A stretch of 51,400 nucleotides of DNA from JBGQDM01 sp041495845 (GTDB lineage Bacteria; Acidobacteriota; Terriglobia; Terriglobales; Acidobacteriaceae). The stretch is from contig JBGQDM010000009.1 of assembly GCA_041495845.1 (NCBI GenBank), forward strand, positions 1-51,400. Reading direction: 5' to 3'. The notes below the pieces were generated by a model that saw nothing but the letters and a program-made list of their open reading frames with translations, was not told the DNA's origin and made no database searches. The translations under genes and the position numbers were made by a program. Shown in pieces: positions 30,557-39,671 of this stretch. The first letter of the stretch is position 1. The number at the start of each line of letters is the position of its first letter.

Positions 30557-31798
30557 AGATTTCCCGCTCTTCCCCGGCAAACTCGCCGGGTTGTCGTGCG
30601 TGCGTTCGCGGAAGCGCCCTTTCATGCCCGTAGCCAGGGACACTGCCGATTCCCCAAACCGGTCGCGAAGCTTGTCGGCCGCGCTTAACGCCTGCTGCCA
30701 TTTCCGCTGGCTGTCCGCTTGCAGCAAGTCCATCTGTCCCTCCGCCGCCTCGAGCGACGATGCCTGCACGCCCAGCAAACGCATCTTTACGCCAGGTTTC
30801 CAGTTTTCGCGGAACAGTCGTCGCGCTTCCTCAAACACCGTGGTGTCCAACTGAGTGGGCGCGGCCAACGTGTGGGCTCGCGTGATGGTGTGAAACCCTT
30901 CGTCGCGTAACTTTACCTGCAACGTGCGCGCGTGCAGGCCGTGTTCGCGCAACCTCCGACCCACCATTTCCGAGAGCCGCATCAGTGTGGCTTCCAGCCG
31001 GTCGGCATCGGCGGTGTCGTCGTTGAAGGTGTGCTCATGGCTGATGGATTTCGTCTCCATCGCCTCGCCTACTTCGGTGTCAAACCAGCCGCCGGCATCT
31101 TCGCCTCGAGCTTTTCCGGCCAACGCCAAGCCCCATTTGCCGAAACGTTGTTCCAGTTCTCCTTCTGCCATCCGCGCCAGGTCACCAACTTTGAAAATGC
31201 CGAGTGCGTGCAAGTTTTTCTCCATCACCTTGCCCACGCCGGGAATATCGCGCACATCCAGCGGCGCCAGCAGCCGCGCTTCCTGCCCGGGCACCGCCCA
31301 CAGCACGCCATTCGGCTTCGCTTTTGCCGATCCTACCTTTGCCACCAGCCGCGACGAACCAATCCCGATCGAGCAATTCAACCGGGTCGCCTCTTTCATG
31401 GCCGCATGCAGCCGGTGCGCCGCCTGCAGCGGCGGTCCATGCAGCCGCCCGGTGCCGGTCATGTCGAGATACGCCTCGTCAATCGAAGCCATCTCCACTT
31501 GCGGCGAGAACTGCGTCAGCACCGCGTGCACTTGTTTCGACGCCGCACTGTAGCGTTCGGGGTGCCCATCCACAAAGATGGCGTGCGGACACAGCTTGGC
31601 CGCGGTTCGCAGCGGCATGGCGGAGTGGACGCCAAATTTCCGCGCCTCATAGGACGCGGCCGCCGCCACGCCGCGCTCATCGCGCTGCCCGCCCACGACC
31701 ACTGCTTTGCCCTTCAGCGCAGGGTCAAACAGCTCCTCCACTGACACGTAGAACGCGTCCATGTCGACGTGAAAAATGGTTTTGGGGAAGTGTGGCAT
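30554..31798 (-). CDS. dinB: DNA polymerase IV (Y-family translesion polymerase)
   Basis: 414 residues. Catalytic acidic residues lie in HVDMDAFYVSVEE and SIDEAYLDMTG. The AAASYEARKFGVHSAMPL fingers region and the helix-hairpin-helix DIPGVGKVMEKNLHALGI follow, with the little-finger domain after about residue 240. It copies past damaged bases with low fidelity. The beta-clamp peptide is not obvious at the C-terminus. It is divergent from the RecQ-like helicase gene with 96 bp between; I saw no LexA-type box there. Confidence 0.94.
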   Translation of the reverse strand: MPHFPKTIFHVDMDAFYVSVEELFDPALKGKAVVVGGQRDERGVAAAASYEARKFGVHSAMPLRTAAKLCPHAIFVDGHPERYSAASKQVHAVLTQFSPQVEMASIDEAYLDMTGTGRLHGPPLQAAHRLHAAMKEATRLNCSIGIGSSRLVAKVGSAKAKPNGVLWAVPGQEARLLAPLDVRDIPGVGKVMEKNLHALGIFKVGDLARMAEGELEQRFGKWGLALAGKARGEDAGGWFDTEVGEAMETKSISHEHTFNDDTADADRLEATLMRLSEMVGRRLREHGLHARTLQVKLRDEGFHTITRAHTLAAPTQLDTTVFEEARRLFRENWKPGVKMRLLGVQASSLEAAEGQMDLLQADSQRKWQQALSAADKLRDRFGESAVSLATGMKGRFRERTHDNPASLPGKSGKS

Positions 31799-31882
31799 GG
31801 GACCTGCGCCGCCGCGATTTTATCAGCTTGCCAACCCTCTTTCGTAGGCACCGCGCAAACCCGGCCCAGTCCCGTCTGCAGT

Positions 31883-31888
31883 TACAAT
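31883..31888 (+). promoter_or_regulatory. -10 box of the RecQ-like gene, implying a leaderless mRNA
   Basis: TACAAT ends 6 nt before the ATG at 31895, with no Shine-Dalgarno between. Transcription would start at or next to the ATG. Confidence 0.4.
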
Positions 31889-31894
31889 CCTCGC

Positions 31895-33817
31895 ATGACT
31901 TCCCCGGGGAACGCGGACGCTTCTGCTGCTCTGCGGCGCTTCTGGGGATACGACTCTTTCCGGCCACGGCAGGAGCAGGTCATTCAGAGTTTGCTCGGCG
32001 GCCACGATGTGTGCGTCATCATGCCGACCGGTGGCGGCAAGTCGCTGTGCTACCAACTGCCGGCGGCCATGTCGCCCGGGCGCACCGTGATTGTGATTTC
32101 TCCGCTGATCGCGCTCATGCAGGATCAAGCCGCCCAGCTGGCACAGATGGGTATTCCCGCCGCTGTTCTCAACAGTTCGCTCACCTCCGCGGAACAGACG
32201 ACCATTATGCGCCAGGCCAAAGCCGGCGAATTTCGTCTTCTCTACCTCTCGCCCGAACGGCTGGCCCGCACCGACACGGTAGGCTGGCTCAAGTCGGTTC
32301 CCGTTTTCTTTTTTGCCATTGATGAAGCCCACTGCATTTCCGAGTGGGGGCACGAGTTCCGGCCCGAGTACCGGCTGCTGAGCCGCCTGCGCGCTGATTT
32401 TCCCGAGTGCCCGATTGCCGCCTTTACCGCCAGCGCCACCCGGCGGGTCCGTCATGACATCGTGGCCCAGTTACGCCTGCGCGATCCGCACAAATACATT
32501 GCCAGCTTCCATCGCGCCAACCTCCGCTATGTGGTGCAAGAGTGCGTCAACGAGGTGGCGCAGTTGGAGTTGCTGGTGCAGGCGCTGCGCTACCATGCGG
32601 AGCATCACGTCATCGTATATTCCCCCACCATCGCCCGGGTGGGTGAGACGGTGGATTTCTTAGGCGAACAGGGAATCGGCGCCATTCCTTACCACGGAAA
32701 AATGGGCGCCGCCGACCGTCGTCGCAACCAGGAACTTTGGATGTCTGACGAGGCCCGCGTGCTCGTCGGTACCATCGCCTTCGGGCTGGGCATCAACAAG
32801 GCTGCAGTGCGCGCCGTGATTCATCTCGCCCTACCCCAGTCCATCGAGCAGTTTTACCAGGAAGCGGGCCGTGCCGGCCGCGATGGCGAGCCGGCGGATT
32901 GCCTGCTGTTGTGGCGGAAGCGCGACGCCGGCCTCCTGGGCTACTTCGCGGACAAGATCACGGATGCTGCCGAACGCGAGCGCGCCTGGCAGCGCTACCA
33001 CGAGATCCGCGGATTTGCCGATTCGCGCAGTTGCCGCCATCGCGCCATCTGCAACCATTTCGGCGAAAAGACCGCCTGGACTTCCTGCGCTGATTCTGAC
33101 GACTTTGGTTGTGACAACTGTGGCTACCGTCCCGCGTGCCTGGCAGCAACCACCGTGACTGCCAAGCCACGCCGGGCGCGTGCGTTTCAAATCGAGTCCG
33201 TGCCGCCTGCAGCCGTGGCAAGTACCGGAACTGCGAGCACTCCAGGGAATCCTGAATTGCGCGAATATCTCCGCCAATGGCGCCGGGCCGTTGCTCGGGA
33301 ACAAAACCTGGGAGCGTTCGTAGTGTTGCACGATAGCGCGCTCGACGATCTTTGCCGGTTGCAACCCCGTACCCTCACCGAGTTGGTCGAGGTGCACGGC
33401 ATTGGCGAGCGCAAGGCCGAACGCTATGGAGCTCAAATCCTGCAAGCGATCGAGGAATTCCGCCACGGCGCTCGAGCGGCGGCAGTCACACAGAAGCATT
33501 CCCCTCCCGCGCAGGAAACGATCCGGCTACTCGCTGAGGGACGCACCCTTCAGGAAATTGCACAGGCCCGCACCCGGGAACTTCGCACCGTGGTTTCGCT
33601 GGTTGCCGATATGGTCGAGCGCGGCGATCTCGACTTCGACTCCACGTGGGTGGACCCGGAAAAGCTAACACTCATCGAAGCAGCCTGCGCTCGCACCGGA
33701 CTCGATCGCCTCAAGCCGGTCAAAGATGTCCTCCCCGAGACCTGTTCCTACGAAGACATCCGTCTGGTAGTGGCTCACCTGCGTCGCTTGAAAAGGGAAA
33801 GACAGAGTGTTGCCTGA
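31895..33817 (+). CDS. RecQ-family ATP-dependent DNA helicase
   Basis: 640 residues from the ATG at 31895; upstream in-frame codons overlap dinB. Superfamily 2 motifs include Walker A MPTGGGKS (43-50), DEAH 143-146, and QEAGRAGRDGEPADCLLL. A zinc-binding cluster follows (SCRHRAICNHFG then CDNC, about 380-411). The usual RQC winged helix is not recognisable. After a linker come an HRDC domain (about 450-520, HGIGERKAERYG) and a C-terminal helix-turn-helix region (about 540-640, LLAEGRTLQEIAQARTRE). It unwinds DNA 3'-5' in repair. Confidence 0.92.
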   Translation: MTSPGNADASAALRRFWGYDSFRPRQEQVIQSLLGGHDVCVIMPTGGGKSLCYQLPAAMSPGRTVIVISPLIALMQDQAAQLAQMGIPAAVLNSSLTSAEQTTIMRQAKAGEFRLLYLSPERLARTDTVGWLKSVPVFFFAIDEAHCISEWGHEFRPEYRLLSRLRADFPECPIAAFTASATRRVRHDIVAQLRLRDPHKYIASFHRANLRYVVQECVNEVAQLELLVQALRYHAEHHVIVYSPTIARVGETVDFLGEQGIGAIPYHGKMGAADRRRNQELWMSDEARVLVGTIAFGLGINKAAVRAVIHLALPQSIEQFYQEAGRAGRDGEPADCLLLWRKRDAGLLGYFADKITDAAERERAWQRYHEIRGFADSRSCRHRAICNHFGEKTAWTSCADSDDFGCDNCGYRPACLAATTVTAKPRRARAFQIESVPPAAVASTGTASTPGNPELREYLRQWRRAVAREQNLGAFVVLHDSALDDLCRLQPRTLTELVEVHGIGERKAERYGAQILQAIEEFRHGARAAAVTQKHSPPAQETIRLLAEGRTLQEIAQARTRELRTVVSLVADMVERGDLDFDSTWVDPEKLTLIEAACARTGLDRLKPVKDVLPETCSYEDIRLVVAHLRRLKRERQSVA

Positions 33818-33978
33818 AGTGTCGCGAGTGTGATGGTCCGAAGCCGCCGGGCGGCTCTCGCTTGATTTCGACTTCCGCACTCTCCGAGGGTATCCCGCAC
33901 CGCAAACTGGGCAAGAAGTAAAAGTAAAAGTAGGGAAGCAGTAACGAAAGAGCCTGGCGTCGAAAGGCGCAGGTTTTC

Positions 33979-34146
33979 TTACACCACGCGACGCTGGCAG
34001 CGCACCAGCAGCAACGACTGGTCGTCGGCGGCCTGCCCGTGACGGTGGGCAGCTTCCAGCACCGCTTCGGAGATGGTGGACAGCGGTTTTCCGGCATGGC
34101 TGGCCATCACGGCCTTAGCCCCAGGTTGGAGCACGTAACTTCGGAA
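33979..34146 (-). pseudogene. Possible remnant of a PP2C/SpoIIE-type phosphatase C-terminus
   Basis: The minus frame ends with LSTISEAVLEAAHRHGQAAD then DQSLLLVRCQ, resembling the last helix and the ADDQTLLLVR strand of SpoIIE-type phosphatases. The rest of the domain is absent upstream, so it looks like a truncated tail. The gap 33818-34256 otherwise shows nothing I can support. Confidence 0.3.
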
Positions 34147-34256
34147 ATCTCCTGTTTCAGCGACAGATTGCGGGCTACTCCTCTTCGGGGTAGCATCGTT
34201 CTGATACCACACAAGCTCATGAGGGCTGCACTGAATATTGCGTTCACTGGAACGGT

Positions 34257-34565
34257 GTGTCGATCGTGACCGCGCCGTCACAGGCTGACCTGGTTCTTGA
34301 AGTTGTTCAAAGCGGCAAGTTGAACATCGCTCGTGGGTCAGGGGACAAAGGAGCTGCAGTTCTCAAGGACTCGCGTAGCGAAGAGGACTTCTGGACCGAT
34401 AGCAGCACTGGTGGATGGTCGATTCGCGCGTTCAGCAATCGAGCGATCGGCAGCAAGCTCGGCGAAAAACTCATTGAGTTCTTAAAGGTATACATCAGCA
34501 AGGCAGAGGGTCAGAGTGAAACGGATATGCTGGGCGGTAACCTGCAAGAATATTCGAGCTCATAA
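34257..34565 (+). CDS. Hypothetical protein, probably 5'-truncated
   Basis: 102 residues from a GTG with no ribosome site and no signal peptide. The body (DLVLEVVQSGKLNI, AAVLKDSRSEEDFW, GGWSIRAFSNRAIG) looks like the C-terminal half of small exported acidobacterial proteins that usually carry an N-terminal signal. That resemblance is from memory and weak. The upstream 440 bp contain only fragments, which supports degradation of the region. Confidence 0.45.
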   Translation: MSIVTAPSQADLVLEVVQSGKLNIARGSGDKGAAVLKDSRSEEDFWTDSSTGGWSIRAFSNRAIGSKLGEKLIEFLKVYISKAEGQSETDMLGGNLQEYSSS

Positions 34566-34788
34566 GCAAAACCATTTTCACGGACACAGAATACCCCTCG
34601 CGGTAACGGAGCCGTTAGCTCCGAAACCTGCAATCGGAGACCGCTTGACAGTCCGGTGCAACGATTGCGGCAAGTTTCATTCGTACGAATCCGAAGAAGT
34701 GCTGCGATTTGAACTTGAGGTTCCCGAATTGTTTATTCCCCATCCTGCTTTTCGGGCGGGGAAGGGTTCCAGCGAAGAGCCGAAATGA
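34516..34788 (+). CDS. Hypothetical small protein with a CxxC pair
   Basis: A 90-residue frame overlapping the previous one. Only the second half (AIGDRLTVRCNDCGKFHSYE, then FELEVPELFIPHPAF) looks protein-like, with a single CxxC that could be half of a zinc ribbon. The first 35 residues may be spurious. It could be a real short gene with a later start or another fragment in this degraded stretch. Confidence 0.35.
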   Translation: MKRICWAVTCKNIRAHKQNHFHGHRIPLAVTEPLAPKPAIGDRLTVRCNDCGKFHSYESEEVLRFELEVPELFIPHPAFRAGKGSSEEPK

Positions 34789-34820
34789 AGGTGAAGGACC
34801 ATCACAGTCGCGGCGGGTTC

Positions 34821-34847
34821 CCCACCCTTGGTTTTTTCAAGGGTGGG
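34821..34847. repeat. Isolated perfect hairpin (REP-like or terminator)
   Basis: CCCACCCTTG and CAAGGGTGGG form a 10-bp stem around a 7-nt GTTTTTT loop. There is no U-tract after either arm, so it is a better fit to a palindromic intergenic repeat than to a terminator. It lies between the CxxC frame and the BON gene. Confidence 0.5.
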
Positions 34848-34964
34848 TGGCAATACCGCCGATACGATGGGGTTCGCGGTCGTTGCCTCGATACTACACG
34901 TTCCGCCCCTGCACTCTGATCCTGTTCCTACCCCCACCGCGCGGCACTGACCTGCTCCTGCTTC

Positions 34965-35492
34965 TTACTTCACCACCGCCAGGTTATTCGTCACCGAGAA
35001 CAATCCCGGTACGCCCTTAGCGCGGATACCCGCGAAGTTCTTGTCGCCTTCGTTGTCCACTACACCTTCAAGCGTGGCGTGGCCGCCCTTGACGATGATG
35101 CGGATCGGTTTCTGCACGCCGAGCGCGTATCTCTGCAGCGGCGAGTAACCATAGATCGCACGATAGAGTCGCAACCGCAGGCGATCATCATTTGGCGAAT
35201 TCGGCAGTACTTCGATCTGGTTGTCGACTGCCTCGACACCTTCAATCTTCTTGACTGCCGACTCGGCGTCAGACTTTGACGACGGCCGCCGCACATGGCC
35301 GTAGAGTGTGACCTTGTAGCCTTCAACCTTGTAAGCAAGATTGTCAAAAACATCAACATACGGCAGCATGATCAACTCGTGCCGCACTTCCTTCTGAATG
35401 CGCTGCACCGCTTTCTCCGACGGTTCCTGCGCGGAAACGGACAACGCCGCCAGAAGCACGACTGCCAGCAAACTTGCGATTCTCGTTTTCAC
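34965..35492 (-). CDS. Exported protein with two BON domains
   Basis: 175 residues from a GTG start. The signal peptide MKTRIASLLAVVLLAALSVSA is followed by two BON modules (about 28-95: YKVTLYGHVRRPSSKSDAES, VEAVDNQIEVLP; and about 100-175: IIVKGGHATLEGVVDNEGDK, VTNNLAVVK). BON domains bind membranes or phospholipids and occur in periplasmic stress proteins such as OsmY. The gene stands alone. Confidence 0.88.
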   Translation of the reverse strand: MKTRIASLLAVVLLAALSVSAQEPSEKAVQRIQKEVRHELIMLPYVDVFDNLAYKVEGYKVTLYGHVRRPSSKSDAESAVKKIEGVEAVDNQIEVLPNSPNDDRLRLRLYRAIYGYSPLQRYALGVQKPIRIIVKGGHATLEGVVDNEGDKNFAGIRAKGVPGLFSVTNNLAVVK

Positions 35493-35623
35493 CTGTGTAT
35501 TCCTCGCTTTCTGCTCTTACCTCCACTGCCAACTTCGATGGCGCCGGAGGCAAATTGGCTGCATGAATCCCGTGTTGCCGGAAACAAACCCGGAAAGACA
35601 ACCCTTCGGCACCGGGGATGATT

Positions 35624-36484
35624 CTAAGCGAATACTACGGTCTTGTTGCCATAGAGCAACACCCGGTTCTCGATGTGCCAGCGCACCCCGCGCGAGAGCA
35701 CGATCTTCTCAATGTCGCGGCCTTTTTGAATCAGGTCTTCCTGCGAGTCGCGATGGGAGATGCGAACCACATCCTGCTCGATGATGGGGCCATCATCCAG
35801 CACTTCAGTGACATAGTGGCTGGTGGCGCCGATGAGCTTGACGCCGCGCTCGAAGGCTTGATGGTACGGCTTCGCTCCCACAAACGCGGGCAAAAACGAG
35901 TGGTGAATATTGATGAGGCGCTGCGGATAGCGCTTTACGAAATCGTTGGACAACACCTGCATGTAGCGGGCCAGCACCACAAAATCAATCTTGTGCTCCT
36001 CAATCAGCTCTTGCTGGCGGCGCTCGACTGCGCTCTTCGTCTCCTTGGTTACGGGCAGCACGATGTACGGGACGCGGTAAAAGTCGGCGTGGCGCTGGCA
36101 GTCAGGGTGATTGCTGAGGATGAATGGAATTTCGCAATTGAGTTCGCCGCTGTGCTGGCGATAGAGCAGGTCCACCAGGCAGTGGTCATATTTCGAAACA
36201 AAGATCGCCATGCGCGGGCGGAAGCTGGTGAGCGCGACGCGCCACCACATGTGGAAGCGCTCGGCGATGGGGGCAAAATGTTCGGCAAAGCCGGCGATCG
36301 GAATATCGAACTCCGACGCGTCAAACTCCACCCGCAGAAGGAAAAGCTGGAGCGCTGCGTCAGTGTGCTCGTCGGTGTGGAGGATGTTTCCGTTGTGGCG
36401 GAAAACAAAATCGGAAACGGCCGCCACCAGTCCCTTGCGGTCCGGGCAGGACACCAGCAACACCGCGCTGGGTGCGCCATTCAC
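35624..36484 (-). CDS. purU: Formyltetrahydrofolate deformylase PurU
   Basis: 286 residues from a GTG that overlaps the stop of the upstream oxidoreductase (GTGA). An ACT domain (about 5-85, LVSCPDRKGLVAAVSDFVF) precedes the formyltransferase fold. Catalytic residues are Asn192 and His194 in INIHHSFLPAF and Asp230 in TEVLDDGPIIEQD. It hydrolyses 10-formyl-THF to formate and THF. It is the last gene of an operon with two FAD oxidoreductases; in other bacteria purU accompanies sarcosine and glycine-betaine demethylation genes. Confidence 0.95.
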   Translation of the reverse strand: MNGAPSAVLLVSCPDRKGLVAAVSDFVFRHNGNILHTDEHTDAALQLFLLRVEFDASEFDIPIAGFAEHFAPIAERFHMWWRVALTSFRPRMAIFVSKYDHCLVDLLYRQHSGELNCEIPFILSNHPDCQRHADFYRVPYIVLPVTKETKSAVERRQQELIEEHKIDFVVLARYMQVLSNDFVKRYPQRLINIHHSFLPAFVGAKPYHQAFERGVKLIGATSHYVTEVLDDGPIIEQDVVRISHRDSQEDLIQKGRDIEKIVLSRGVRWHIENRVLLYGNKTVVFA

Positions 36485-38067
36485 GGGCGCAGCGCTTTGG
36501 CGATCTCCCGCGCGGCGTTGGCGCCGGAACCGCCGCTCAAGCCATCGCCGGGATGGGTCCCTGATCCGCACAGAAACAAATTGCGGATGGGCGTAGCGTA
36601 GCGCGCCCAGCCCAGGATCGGACGCATGGTAAAGAACTGGTCGAGGGAAAGCTCGCCGTGGAAGATATGTCCGCCGGTCAGACCGTAAGTGTCCTCCAGG
36701 TCCTGCGGCGTGATGATCTGATGCGTCAGAATCAGCGATGCCAGATTTGGCGAATATTGCGAGAGCGTCTTGACCACCGTATCCGCCAGTGGCACGCGCT
36801 GACTCTCCCAGTCCCCGCTCTTGAGTTTGTAGGGTGCGTATTGCATGTAGATGGACATGACATGCTTCCCCGCAGGAGCCATTGATGGGTCGGTGAGCGA
36901 GGGAATCGCAGCTTCCAGATACGGCTGCGTCGAAAAACTACCGTATTTCGATTCATCGAAGGCGCGTTCCAGGTAATCAATCTCCGGGCCAATGTGAATC
37001 CGCCCGCTAAGTGCCGTGTCGTTGCCCTCAGGCAGCGCCGTGAATTTGGGTAACCCAGCGAGCGCGAGATTGACTTTCGCCACCGTCCCCATGGCGCGGT
37101 AATTCCGCAGTTTCTGGATGAAGCTGGGATCAAGATGAGAGGGATCCACCAGCTTAAGCAGGGTGCGCTTCGGGTCGGCGTTGGAAACGACCGCCCGAGC
37201 TGAAATCTCCTCGCCCGTATTCAGGATGACGCTGATGGCAGCGCCGTCCTTGACGCAAATCTGGATCGCCTCCGCGCCCGTCCGAATCTGCGCGCCCGCC
37301 TGCTGCGCCGCTTGCGCCATGGCCTGGGTGATGGCGCCGGCACCGCCGACGGCAAAGCAAGCCGAGCCGGCCGGATGGGGATCACCCGCGGCTCTCAGCA
37401 GCATCACCAGCGTGCTGCCGGCGGACCAGGGGCCGAAAAACGTGCCGAAGATGCCACGGGCGGCGACGACGGCGCGCAGAAGATCAGTCTCAAACCATTC
37501 GCTGACAAAGTCAGCCGCCGCCATGGGTCCCCAGCGCAGTAAGCGGAACAAATCTTTCTTGCCGAGAGCGCGGAGGGCGCGTCCGGTCTTGAGTAATGAC
37601 CACAAATCGTTGGCCGCAGGATGGTCAATGTCGGGCGGAGTGAGCGCCAACGCCATCCGCAACACCTTCCCGAAGCGCTGCAGGGTGCGCGCGAGTTCGG
37701 GATATTTCAGCGCGTCTTTTTGGGAGAAGCGGGCGATCTCCTGCGCGGCCCGCCCAACCTCAGCGTAAAGCGGCAGCGCGCGGCCGTCGGGCGAAAGCGC
37801 CGTAACCGCCACTTCCGGACGCACCAACCGCAGCCCGTGGCCTTCAAGTTGCATGTCGCGGACAACTTCAGCCCGCAGCGTCGCGGCGGAGTGAGCCAGG
37901 GTGGAACAACGGAAGCCGGGATGAAATTCGTCGGTAACAGCGGCGCCGCCGACCTGCGCCCGCCGTTCGATGACCAGCGGCTTGAAGCCCGCCTTGGCCA
38001 GATAAAACGCGGTAACCAACCCGTTGTGGCCGCCGCCGAGGATGAGAACATCACGCGTCTCCGCCAT
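36481..38067 (-). CDS. FAD-dependent oxidoreductase, phytoene desaturase/PYROXD2-like (second of pair)
   Basis: 528 residues. The N-terminal Rossmann motif ILGGGHNGLVTAFYLAKAG is followed by ERRAQVGGAAVTDEFHPGF, and the C-terminal FAD-closing motif is LFLCGSGTHPGDGLSGGSG. This belongs to the CrtI-like NAD(P)/FAD amine oxidoreductase group that includes PYROXD2; no carotenoid genes are near. Its ATG follows the stop of the paralogous gene by 2 nt and its stop overlaps purU, so the three are translated together. The substrate is unknown. Confidence 0.9.
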   Translation of the reverse strand: MAETRDVLILGGGHNGLVTAFYLAKAGFKPLVIERRAQVGGAAVTDEFHPGFRCSTLAHSAATLRAEVVRDMQLEGHGLRLVRPEVAVTALSPDGRALPLYAEVGRAAQEIARFSQKDALKYPELARTLQRFGKVLRMALALTPPDIDHPAANDLWSLLKTGRALRALGKKDLFRLLRWGPMAAADFVSEWFETDLLRAVVAARGIFGTFFGPWSAGSTLVMLLRAAGDPHPAGSACFAVGGAGAITQAMAQAAQQAGAQIRTGAEAIQICVKDGAAISVILNTGEEISARAVVSNADPKRTLLKLVDPSHLDPSFIQKLRNYRAMGTVAKVNLALAGLPKFTALPEGNDTALSGRIHIGPEIDYLERAFDESKYGSFSTQPYLEAAIPSLTDPSMAPAGKHVMSIYMQYAPYKLKSGDWESQRVPLADTVVKTLSQYSPNLASLILTHQIITPQDLEDTYGLTGGHIFHGELSLDQFFTMRPILGWARYATPIRNLFLCGSGTHPGDGLSGGSGANAAREIAKALRP

Positions 38068-38069
38068 GG

Positions 38070-39671
38070 CTATGCCACCTTACCCTTGCTGTCTTTCAGG
38101 ATTTCCAGCGCTGCCAAACGGCCGGGAGCGCCCATGATGCCGCCGCCGGGATGCGTTGCCGATCCGCACATATAGAGGTTCTTGATCGGAGTGCGGAAAC
38201 GCGCCCAGCCCGCGACCGGGCGCAGGAAGAACAACTGTTCCAGCGAAAGCTCGCCCTGAAAAATGTTGCCCTCGCTCAGGCCCCATTCGCGTTCCAGGTC
38301 CAGCGGCGTCACCACCTGACGATGCAGGATGATGTCCTTGATGTTGGGCATGTGCTCGGCGAGCGTGTTGATGACCGTATCGCCGAACTTCTCTTTCTCC
38401 GTGTCCCAGTGCAGGCCCGGAGCCAGTTTGTACGGCGCATACTGCACGAAGCAGGACATGACGTGTTTGCCCGGCGGCGCCAGCGAAGGATCGGTAAGAC
38501 TGGGAATCACGCAATCAATGTAGGGTCGGCGGGAGAAGTGGCCATACTTGGCATCATCGTACGCACGCTCCATGTATTCCACGCTGGGAGAAATGGAGAT
38601 GGCGCCACGAAGATGCAGGCCGTCACCAGGCAGGCATTTCAGCTCCGGCAGCGCATCCAGCGCCAGATTCACCTTGCCGGAGGAACCTCGATATTTGTAG
38701 CGATTCACTTCTTCGAGAAAGTCCGCCTCCAGATGCGCGGGCTCGATAAACTTGGTGAACGTGAGCCGCGGATCGACAGAAGAAGAAATTACGTTGGCAA
38801 AGAATTCGTCGCCATTCTCCAGCGCGACGCCGACAGCGCGGCCGTTCTTGATGATAATTTTTCCGATGGCTGCCTTGGTGCGGATGTCCGCCCCAGCTTC
38901 GCGAGCGGCGTCGCCAATGGCCTCGGAAATCGCTCCAGTGCCGCCCCGGGCGAATCCCCAGGCACGGAAGGCGCCGTCAATTTCACCCATGTAATGGTGC
39001 AGCAGGACGTAAGCAGTCCCGGGCGAGCGCACGCCGAGGAAGGTGCCGATAATGCCGGAAGCCGACATGGTCGCCTTGAGTACGTCGGTCTCGAACCACT
39101 GGTCGAGAAAATCCACGGCGCTCATCGTCATCAACTGCACCTGATCGTATTTTTCCTGGGCGTTCAAGGCCTGAAAGCGACGGCCCAGAGAAAGCAACTT
39201 CATCAGTTCGCTGGGTTTGAGCGATGTGGGATCGGGCGGAACCATGCTCATGATGGGCTTCACGAAGCGGCACATGGCCTGCATCGCTTTGCCAAATTCT
39301 TCGTAGGCTTCGGCGTCGAGCCGGGAGTGGCGGGCAATTTCGCGGCGGCTCTTGCCGTGGTCATTCACCCGCCAGAGATAGTCGCCGCTGGGCATGGGTG
39401 TGAACGTGCCGTCGAGCGGAAGAATTTCGAGGCCGTGGCGCGGCAATTCGAGGTCGCGAATGATTTCCGGCCGCAACAGGGAAACCACGTAGGAGCAGAC
39501 GGAAAACTTGAAGCCGGGGAAAACTTCTTCGGTCACGGCAGCTCCGCCCAGCACATGGCGGCGTTCTAGAACTAGAACTTTCTTTCCCGCCTTGGCCAGG
39601 TAGGCAGCGTTGGTCAGACCATTGTGGCCGCCGCCGATCACGATCACGTCAAACTTGTTGGACGCCGACAT
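38070..39671 (-). CDS. FAD-dependent oxidoreductase, phytoene desaturase/PYROXD2-like (first of pair)
   Basis: 533 residues from the ATG at 39671; a TTG seven codons earlier is also in frame. FAD motif VIGGGHNGLTNAAYLAKAG, then ERRHVLGGAAVTEEVFPGF, and the C-terminal MCGSATHPGGGIMGAPGRLA. It is a clear paralog of the next gene: both keep the GTF-(F/L)G substrate-domain motif and a GxLSL(D/E)Q segment. They may form a heterodimer. It is the first gene of the operon with purU, divergent from the GcvT-family gene (239-bp gap). Confidence 0.9.
   Translation of the reverse strand: MSASNKFDVIVIGGGHNGLTNAAYLAKAGKKVLVLERRHVLGGAAVTEEVFPGFKFSVCSYVVSLLRPEIIRDLELPRHGLEILPLDGTFTPMPSGDYLWRVNDHGKSRREIARHSRLDAEAYEEFGKAMQAMCRFVKPIMSMVPPDPTSLKPSELMKLLSLGRRFQALNAQEKYDQVQLMTMSAVDFLDQWFETDVLKATMSASGIIGTFLGVRSPGTAYVLLHHYMGEIDGAFRAWGFARGGTGAISEAIGDAAREAGADIRTKAAIGKIIIKNGRAVGVALENGDEFFANVISSSVDPRLTFTKFIEPAHLEADFLEEVNRYKYRGSSGKVNLALDALPELKCLPGDGLHLRGAISISPSVEYMERAYDDAKYGHFSRRPYIDCVIPSLTDPSLAPPGKHVMSCFVQYAPYKLAPGLHWDTEKEKFGDTVINTLAEHMPNIKDIILHRQVVTPLDLEREWGLSEGNIFQGELSLEQLFFLRPVAGWARFRTPIKNLYMCGSATHPGGGIMGAPGRLAALEILKDSKGKVA

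Noticed and set aside
31769..31894. In-frame N-terminal extension of the RecQ-like protein
   Set aside because: It overlaps dinB on the other strand, and the helicase N-terminus begins just after the ATG at 31895.
34821..34847. Rho-independent terminator at the perfect 10-bp hairpin
   Set aside because: The thymine run is in the loop and not after the stem, so I left it as a palindromic repeat.
36481..39671. Carotenoid biosynthesis cluster based on phytoene desaturase-like genes
   Set aside because: There is no phytoene synthase or other crt gene, and the neighbours are purU and a GcvT-family gene; the sequences fit the PYROXD2-like branch better.
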